Positions 58,763-64,000 of a DNA stretch of 64,000 nucleotides are shown in pieces. The stretch is from Microbacterium sp. 1.5R. GTDB taxonomy: Bacteria; Actinomycetota; Actinomycetes; Actinomycetales; Microbacteriaceae. Under the pieces are notes generated by a model. The model was not told where the DNA came from. It worked only from the letters and a program-made list of their open reading frames with translations, and searched no databases. Where the stretch lies: positions 521,072 through 585,071 of the forward strand of contig NZ_VDRC01000002.1 in the NCBI RefSeq assembly GCF_007667425.1. The letters are read 5' to 3'. A program made the translations under genes and the position numbers. The first letter of the stretch is position 1. Every line of letters starts with the position of its first letter.

Positions 58763-59962
58763 TCAGAAACTGCTGGCGAGCCTGGCGGCCGCCTCCTGCA
58801 GAACCTCGACCCGCTTGCAGGCGGCGAACCGCACCAGCCCGGCGTAGTCCTGTCGATGCTCCGGAGAGACGAACGCCGTGAGGGGGATCGCGACGACCCC
58901 GGCGCGCTCCGGCAGGGCGCGGCAGAAGGCCGCGGCATCCGCTCCGCCGAGGTCAGTGGCGTCGGCCACCGTGAAATAGCCGCCCTGCGGCGCACGCACC
59001 GCGAAGCCGGCGGCCCGCAGGCCGTCGCCGAGGATCTCGTGCTTGCGCGCCATCGTGCGCGCGGCCCCGGTGAAGAAGTCGTCGCCGAGGCGGAGTCCCA
59101 CGGCCACCGCCGGCTGGAACGGCGAGCCGTTCACGTAGGTCAGGTATTGCTTGACGGTGAGGACGGCCGTGATGAGGTCGGCCGGGCCGTGCACCCAGCC
59201 GATCTTCCATCCGGTGGCCGAGAACGTCTTGCCTGCGGAGGAGATCGTGAGGGTGCGCGCTGCCGCACCGGGGAGTGTGGCGATCGGGGTGTGCGGGGTC
59301 GCGAACGACAGATGCTCGTAGACCTCGTCCGTGACGATGACCGCGTCGTGCTGCTCGGCGAGCCGCACGACCTCTTCGAGGACGGCTCGGTCGAAGATCG
59401 TGCCGGTGGGGTTGTGCGGGTCGTTGATCAGGATGACCCGCGTGCGATCCGTCACGGCCCGGGCCAGCTGGTCGAGATCCGGATGGAAGTCCGGCGCGCG
59501 GAGGGGGACGGTGCGCAGCCGTGCCCCGGCAAGCGCGACAGCGGCGGCATAGGAGTCGTAGTAGGGCTCGAACACGACGACCTCGTCGTCGGGGCCGTCG
59601 ATGAGAGCGAGCAACGTCGCCGCGAGAGCCTCGGTTGCCCCCGCCGTCACGATGACCTCGATCCCGGGGTCGACCTCCAACCCGTAGAACCGGCGCTGGT
59701 GCTCGCTGATGGCTGCGAGCAGATCCGGCGTGCCGCGGCCGGGCGGATACTGATTCTCGCCGCGGGAGATCGCGGTCCTCGCGGCCTCCAGTACCTCAGC
59801 GGGGCCGTCTTCGTCGGGAAAGCCCTGACCGAGATTTATCGCACCGGTTAGGGCCGCGGCCGCCGACATCTCTGCGAAGATTGTAGGTGCGACGGAACCG
59901 TCTGGTGCGAGCAGTCCGGCTCCTTCTGCCGTGCGTCGCCATGCGCCGGGGATGACACTCAT
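58763..59962 (-). CDS. PLP-dependent aminotransferase (class I, methionine/kynurenine type)
   Basis: A 399-residue fold-type I aminotransferase. INLGQGFPDEDGP, ENQYPPGRGTPDLL, NDPHNPTGTIF, TDEVYEHLSF and the PLP lysine in SSAGKTFSATGWKIGW (Lys245) place it among methionine/glutamine/kynurenine aminotransferases (YbdL/CCBL-like). The TAGCCT box 7 bases before ATG 59962 predicts a leaderless mRNA; the longer frame upstream is rejected. Together with the omega-amidase-like gene next to it, it may form a transaminase/omega-amidase pair that recycles 2-oxo-glutaramate or 2-oxosuccinamate. That is inference. Confidence 0.88.
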   Translation of the reverse strand: MSVIPGAWRRTAEGAGLLAPDGSVAPTIFAEMSAAAALTGAINLGQGFPDEDGPAEVLEAARTAISRGENQYPPGRGTPDLLAAISEHQRRFYGLEVDPGIEVIVTAGATEALAATLLALIDGPDDEVVVFEPYYDSYAAAVALAGARLRTVPLRAPDFHPDLDQLARAVTDRTRVILINDPHNPTGTIFDRAVLEEVVRLAEQHDAVIVTDEVYEHLSFATPHTPIATLPGAAARTLTISSAGKTFSATGWKIGWVHGPADLITAVLTVKQYLTYVNGSPFQPAVAVGLRLGDDFFTGAARTMARKHEILGDGLRAAGFAVRAPQGGYFTVADATDLGGADAAAFCRALPERAGVVAIPLTAFVSPEHRQDYAGLVRFAACKRVEVLQEAAARLASSF

Positions 59963-60002
59963 GAAGAACAGGCTAAGGCCATAGCGGAAACTCATCTTCG
60001 AC

Positions 60003-60030
60003 ATACGAAACGCACAGATACGAGGCGCAC
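60003..60030. repeat. 13-base direct repeat upstream of the HtrA-like gene
   Basis: ATACGAAACGCAC (60003-60015) and ATACGAGGCGCAC (60018-60030), period 15, 33-60 bases before ATG 60063. Possible activator or repressor site. Confidence 0.35.
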
Positions 60031-60062
60031 TCTGAGGGGGCGTTGTTGAAGGAGCACACACC

Positions 60063-61673
60063 ATGAACGAAGACACCACCCCCGACCAGCCGGCACCCGC
60101 GTCGCACGACGCCGTGTCGTCCGCCCCGGCATCGTCCGACGTCGACCGTTCGACGACGGATGCCGCCACCGACACCCCCGCGGGAGCGGCGGCCCCCGCC
60201 CCAGGCATCCCCGCCGCCCCGGCCCGCGGCCACGAGGTCCCCTCGACGTTCACGTCGTCTCAGCCGGCGGCGTCGACGTTCGAGGCACCGGCGGCGCACC
60301 TCGGGCAGTCTCCCACCGCACCGCACGCGCCCTACGGGGCGCCGGCGCAGCAGGGTCCGACCCCGTACGGCGGGCCCACCGCGTCCGCTCCGGGTGCCGC
60401 CTTCGGCATCCACACCGCTCAGCCGGCACCCGGCGCTGCGCCATCGGGTCCTGCTGTCAAGACGAAGGAGAAGCCGCGGGCAGGCGTGAAGTTCGCGGCC
60501 ATCGTCGTCGCCGCAGCACTCGTCGGCGGTGTCGCAGGCTTCGGCGGCGGTGCGATCCTCACCGGGATCTCCAACCAGAACACCACGGGCGTCGCGCAGG
60601 GCCCCGACACCGTCACGGTCAACAACCCCGGATCCGTCAACGAGACCACCGCCGTCGCCACCGCCGCGCTGCCCTCGGTGGTCACGATCGAGGTCGCCGG
60701 CTCGAACGAGGCGGGCAGTGGCTCGGGTGTGATCATCAGCAAGGACGGCTACGTGCTGACCAACACGCACGTCGTGACGCTCGGCGGAGCCGTGGCCGAC
60801 CCGACGATCAGGGTCACCACCTCCGACGGCCGCATCTTCTCGGCGACCGTGGTCGGCACCGACCCCATCTACGATCTCGCGGTCATCAAGCTGACGGATG
60901 CCGATGACCTCACTCCGATGGACTTCGCCGACTCGTCGAAGCTCAACGTCGGCGACACCGCCGTCGCGCTCGGCGCGCCCCTGGGGCTGTCGAATTCGGT
61001 CACGACCGGCATCGTCAGCGCTCTGAACCGGAGCATCCAGATCCAGTCGTCGGCCCTCCCCGACTCGTCGTCGGAAGACGCCCCACAGGAGCAGCAGTCG
61101 CCGGAGGACGGCGAGGGTCAGGGACCGTTCCAGTTCGACCTCCCCGGCAACGGCTCGCAGCAGAGCTCCGAGAGCATCTCGATCGCGGTCATCCAGACGG
61201 ACGCGGCGATCAACCACGGCAACTCCGGCGGCGCGCTCGTCAACAGCAAGGGCGAGCTGATCGGCATCAACGTCGCCATCGCCGGCTCCGGCAGCTCCGA
61301 GGAGTCCGGGTCGATCGGCATCGGCTTCGCGATCCCCTCGAACGTCGCCAAGCGCGTGTCCGAGGAGATCATCGCCGACGGCGCGGCGACCCACGGCCTG
61401 CTCGGGGCATCCGTCCGTGACGCTGCCAGCACCGAGAACGCCTCCGTCTCCGGCGCGTACATCGCCGATGTCACCGGCGGGGGAGCAGCGGCCGCCGCCG
61501 GCCTCAAGGCCGACGACATCGTGACCGCCTTCAACGGCGTGCCGATCACGAGCGCCAACGACCTCACCGCGCAGGTCAGGGCTGCGGCCGCGGGCAGCGA
61601 CGCGAAGGTCACCTACATCCGCGGCGGCAAGGAGTACGAGATCGACGTGACGCTGGGAGAGCTCGCCGGCTGA
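60063..61673 (+). CDS. HtrA/DegP-like S1C serine protease
   Basis: A 536-residue membrane-anchored protease. The first 135 residues are disordered and Pro/Ala/Ser-rich, followed by one membrane helix (FAAIVVAAALVGGVAGFGGG) and a trypsin-like domain. The triad is His236 (TNTHVV), Asp271 (IYDLAVI) and Ser388 (HGNSGGAL). A 40-residue acidic, Gln/Ser-rich insertion interrupts the protease domain. A PDZ domain ends the protein (IADVTGGGAAAAAGLKADDI). GAAGGAG lies before ATG 60063. It is a periplasm/envelope quality-control protease; no sigE-type regulator is adjacent. Confidence 0.93.
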   Translation: MNEDTTPDQPAPASHDAVSSAPASSDVDRSTTDAATDTPAGAAAPAPGIPAAPARGHEVPSTFTSSQPAASTFEAPAAHLGQSPTAPHAPYGAPAQQGPTPYGGPTASAPGAAFGIHTAQPAPGAAPSGPAVKTKEKPRAGVKFAAIVVAAALVGGVAGFGGGAILTGISNQNTTGVAQGPDTVTVNNPGSVNETTAVATAALPSVVTIEVAGSNEAGSGSGVIISKDGYVLTNTHVVTLGGAVADPTIRVTTSDGRIFSATVVGTDPIYDLAVIKLTDADDLTPMDFADSSKLNVGDTAVALGAPLGLSNSVTTGIVSALNRSIQIQSSALPDSSSEDAPQEQQSPEDGEGQGPFQFDLPGNGSQQSSESISIAVIQTDAAINHGNSGGALVNSKGELIGINVAIAGSGSSEESGSIGIGFAIPSNVAKRVSEEIIADGAATHGLLGASVRDAASTENASVSGAYIADVTGGGAAAAAGLKADDIVTAFNGVPITSANDLTAQVRAAAAGSDAKVTYIRGGKEYEIDVTLGELAG

Positions 61674-61698
61674 CCCCGCGGCTTCTTCGCTCGCAGAC

Positions 61699-61737
61699 AG
61701 GACGCCACCCCGCGATAGGCTCGCGGGGTGGCGTCCT
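61699..61737 (+). promoter_or_regulatory. 17-bp hairpin carrying a promoter -10 box in its loop and the next start codon in its right arm
   Basis: Arms 61699-61715 and 61721-61737 (AGGACGCCACCCCGCGA) pair perfectly; the loop is TAGGC. The -10 box TAGGCT covers loop and first arm base (61716-61721), and GTG 61728 of the next gene lies inside the right arm. It can act as terminator of the protease gene, while the same DNA is a leaderless promoter. Confidence 0.7.
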
Positions 61738-62978
61738 TCTCGTTCGGCTCCGGCAATGCGGCCAAGCTGCTCCGGATCCCGCTCTACCTCGTGGGGCGCG
61801 TAGGGACACTCGTCGTTCCCCGAGGGACTCGATGGGTCTTCGGCTGCGGTGCGGGCATCGGCGACGGCGCACTCGCTCTGCAGCGGCATGCGGCCGCGCA
61901 GGGACACGACACCGTGTGGCTCACCTCCTCGGAGCGGGAGGAACGCGACGCGGCGGCCCTCGGCATCCGCACGCTCCCGAAGTCGGGCCTGCGCGGGTGG
62001 TGGGCCACGGCACGCGCGGGAGTCGTCGTCGTCACCCACGGTCTGGGCGATGTGAACCGCTACGCGAACGCCGATGCCTTCGTCGTGCAGCTGTGGCACG
62101 GCATCCCCTTCAAACGCATCGGCCTGGATTCCCCGGCGACGACCCAGGTGCCGGCTGTGCCCGGCGCGCCCGTGCTGCGCGCCCTCGTGGGATTCCTCTA
62201 CCGTCGCGCCGCGCAGCGCATCCGCGTCCTCCCCGCAGCGTCCCACCGCTCGCGCGGACGGTTGGAGTCGGCCTTCGGCCTCGGTGGCGATCGGGTGGTC
62301 GTCACCGGGGAGCCGCGCGTCGACGTGCTCTCCGCGGGCGAGCCCGCGGGGCGGCGGGCGACGGCATCCGCCCTCCTGCAGGGCACGGTCGGCGACCTGT
62401 CCGGCGCCCGCACCGTGCTCTACGCGCCGACCTGGCGCGACGGTGCCGCAGACCCCGCCGTGCCGACGGCGGACCAGTGGGCGCGCATCGTGCACGCCCT
62501 CGATCGGCACGACGCCGTGCTCCTCGTGAGGTCGCATCCCCTGGGAGAGGGGCAGTACAGCCCGCCGGTCCCCACTGACCGGGTACGGATGCTCGGCGCC
62601 GGTGTCCTGGCCGACGTGACTCCCGCTCTGCCCGCCGTGGACGTGCTCATCACGGACTACTCCTCGCTCGCCTACGACGTCGGACTGCTCGGGATGCCGG
62701 TGCTCTTCCTCGCCCCGGACGCCGAGGAGTACGCCGAGACACGCGGCTTCTACGGCCGGTTCGTCGACGTCGCCGGTGACGACGCGGCTCGCGACTGGGA
62801 CGGCGTGATCGCGCAACTGGTGACGCTGCTCGGCGACGAGGGCGCCTTCCGGGCGAGGTCGGAGCGTTCCGCTACGCTCAGCGCGGAGATGCATGCGTTC
62901 CGCGACGGCGGCAACACCCGACGCGTGTACGACAGGATCCGAGCACGGGGGATACCCGGGCCGAAGGGAGCAGCATGA
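61728..62978 (+). CDS. CDP-glycerol glycerophosphotransferase-like (TagB/TagF family)
   Basis: A 416-residue transferase of the Glyphos_transf family. Family landmarks: VVVTHGLGDVN, VQLWHGIPFKRIGLDSP, VTGEPRVDVL, YAPTWRDG, VRSHPLG and the end motif DVLITDYSSLAYDVGLLG followed by PVLFLAPDAEEY. Members polymerise or prime teichoic-acid-like glycerol or ribitol phosphates, or add them to glycans. The GTG at 61728 has no ribosome-binding site, as expected for the leaderless promoter inside the hairpin. ATGA joins it to a second family member. Confidence 0.88.
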   Translation: MASFSFGSGNAAKLLRIPLYLVGRVGTLVVPRGTRWVFGCGAGIGDGALALQRHAAAQGHDTVWLTSSEREERDAAALGIRTLPKSGLRGWWATARAGVVVVTHGLGDVNRYANADAFVVQLWHGIPFKRIGLDSPATTQVPAVPGAPVLRALVGFLYRRAAQRIRVLPAASHRSRGRLESAFGLGGDRVVVTGEPRVDVLSAGEPAGRRATASALLQGTVGDLSGARTVLYAPTWRDGAADPAVPTADQWARIVHALDRHDAVLLVRSHPLGEGQYSPPVPTDRVRMLGAGVLADVTPALPAVDVLITDYSSLAYDVGLLGMPVLFLAPDAEEYAETRGFYGRFVDVAGDDAARDWDGVIAQLVTLLGDEGAFRARSERSATLSAEMHAFRDGGNTRRVYDRIRARGIPGPKGAA

Positions 62979-64000
62979 CCACCGCCCTGATCGACGAGGC
63001 GGCGGAGACCCTCGTGGTCGCGGGGACCGGAGCGCGCCCTGCCGACGCGTCGCTGGTCGGACCGCGCGCACGCGTCGACGGCCGCATCACCGGCGGTGGC
63101 AAGACCTGGAAGGCCACCTTCCCGCTCCGTGCCTCCCGCTGGGGCGGCGCCGAGCTGCCGCTGCCGTCCGGCAGATACGAGATCCGCATCCCCGGTGCCG
63201 CGCTCGACGATCTCTCCGTGCCCCCACACGTCCTCCCCGGCCTGCGCATCGCGGTAGAGGAGTCGGCCGTTCTCATCGCCGCGCCGATCGACCCCGTCTA
63301 CGAGACCGCCGAGGGGCAGTCGACCCTCGAGGGCCGTTACGTCGCGCACTCCGGAGCGACGGAGAACGCGGTGTTCTTCGAGAGCTTCTACGGACGCAGT
63401 GTCGGCTGCAACCCGCGGGCCATCGACAGCGCGCTCGCCGCTCGGGCGCCCTCGGTCACGCGGTACTGGAGCGTCGTCGATCTGTCCGTCGCCGTCCCGG
63501 ACGGCGCCATCGCGGTCGTCGAGGGCAGCCCCGAGTGGTGGCGCGCGCGTGCGGCGTCCAGGCTGCTCATCGTCAACGACTGGCTGCGGCGCCGTTTCGC
63601 GCGCAAGCCCGGCCAGCGGGTGCTGCAGACCTGGCACGGCACGCCCCTCAAGCGACTCGCGCTGCATCGCCCGGGGTTCGACCTCCGCCGCATGCTCGCG
63701 GTCGCGCGAGAGTCCCGCCGCTGGGATGTACTGCTCGCGCAGAACACCTACGCTGAGCGGGTTCTCCGCAAGGCGTACGCGTTCTTCGGGCGTCCGATCT
63801 GGGTCGAGGGGTACCCGCGCAACGACGCGCTCGTATCAGGCGACGCCGCAGCGATCCGCGCCGCCCTCGGCATCGGCGAGCAGGAGCGCGTGCTCCTGTA
63901 CGCCCCGACGTGGCGCGACGACCGCGCCGAGATGGTGGACTTCGTCGACCCGGAGCTGCTCGCGCATCAGACGGATGCGGTCGTGCTGGTCCGCGGGCAC
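62975..64000 (+). CDS. CDP-glycerol glycerophosphotransferase-like, second copy, cut by window end
   Basis: The first 342 codons of a longer protein. An N-terminal region of about 120 residues (GARVDGRITGG-type beta-rich sequence, unlike the first copy) precedes the TagB/TagF core: VLQTWHGTPLKRLALHRPGF, WDVLLAQNTYAERVL, VEGYPRNDALVSG and LLYAPTWRDDRAEM. The frame is open to the last base. The ATG at 62975 overlaps the upstream stop. The two proteins probably act on the same envelope polymer, with the added N-terminal domain giving a different acceptor. Confidence 0.88.
   Translation, partial: MTTALIDEAAETLVVAGTGARPADASLVGPRARVDGRITGGGKTWKATFPLRASRWGGAELPLPSGRYEIRIPGAALDDLSVPPHVLPGLRIAVEESAVLIAAPIDPVYETAEGQSTLEGRYVAHSGATENAVFFESFYGRSVGCNPRAIDSALAARAPSVTRYWSVVDLSVAVPDGAIAVVEGSPEWWRARAASRLLIVNDWLRRRFARKPGQRVLQTWHGTPLKRLALHRPGFDLRRMLAVARESRRWDVLLAQNTYAERVLRKAYAFFGRPIWVEGYPRNDALVSGDAAAIRAALGIGEQERVLLYAPTWRDDRAEMVDFVDPELLAHQTDAVVLVRGH

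Noticed and set aside
59973..63071. 1032-codon open frame on the minus strand
   Set aside because: It lies antisense to the HtrA-like and TagB/F-like genes and is Arg/Asp/Val/Gly-rich without domain pattern. In this G+C-rich DNA such antisense frames are a by-product of codon bias.

Overview
The window is a continuous, gene-dense piece of a high-G+C actinobacterial chromosome. The protein families (DUF3117, DUF3107, actinobacterial DapD, AdnA/AdnB-type helicase-nucleases, UPF0182, 7Fe ferredoxin next to DapC) and the style of the small membrane proteins point to Microbacteriaceae, most likely Microbacterium. This is inferred from families and composition, not from a search. No phage, insertion sequence, integron or CRISPR array was seen. 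No gene-free stretch exceeds 300 bases; the longest is 525-783, which holds a terminator and the opp leader.

Layout. 1-524 is the end of gcvP. 784-6086 is an oligopeptide ABC importer (binding lipoprotein, two permeases, fused double ATPase). 6089-10508 holds a PH-like membrane protein, a CPBP protease, typA and a secreted lysozyme-like protein. 10561-12224 is an XRE-cupin regulator divergent from azlCD. 12244-20738 carries ferredoxin-dapC, citrate synthase, a DEAD-box helicase, divergent dapD/dapE and a PIG-V-like mannosyltransferase, so three steps of the succinylase route to diaminopimelate lie close together. 20836-27804 holds DUF3117, an O-methyltransferase, a TatB-like protein, a four-gene coupled operon (MgtE-N/CBS, DUF1003, Mrp, YcxB-like) and a three-gene operon (stress protein, DUF4870, hydrolase). 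27946-33882 holds aminopeptidase P, an EEP-family protein, a PHP phosphoesterase, a DUF817 protein and a second DEAD-box helicase.

34050-52751 resembles, from memory, the mycobacterial rhlE-to-Rv3193c block: ferritin-like protein, DUF3107, AdnA, AdnB, a degenerate APH-fold protein, NudC, UvrD2, a TOMM cyclodehydratase-like protein, a DUF2342 protein, a Lon-like PDZ protease and UPF0182. 52796-59962 is more accessory: a CPBP protease, two nitrilase-family hydrolases, a nucleobase permease, a 36-residue peptide gene coupled to an MFS exporter, an initiator tRNA and an aminotransferase. 60063-64000 is envelope-related: an HtrA-like protease and two tandem TagB/TagF-like transferases, the second cut by the window edge.

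Two features run through the whole window. Many first-in-operon genes have a TANNNT-like -10 box ending only 6-7 bases before the ATG or GTG, which predicts leaderless mRNAs. Genes inside operons are typically joined by 4-base ATGA/GTGA overlaps. Several convergent pairs also overlap in their 3' coding ends. The least explained items are the peptide-MFS cassette at 56302-57626, the hairpin-embedded promoter at 61699-61737, the catalytically degenerate APH-fold protein at 42147-43547 and the orphan TOMM-type protein at 46063-46926.
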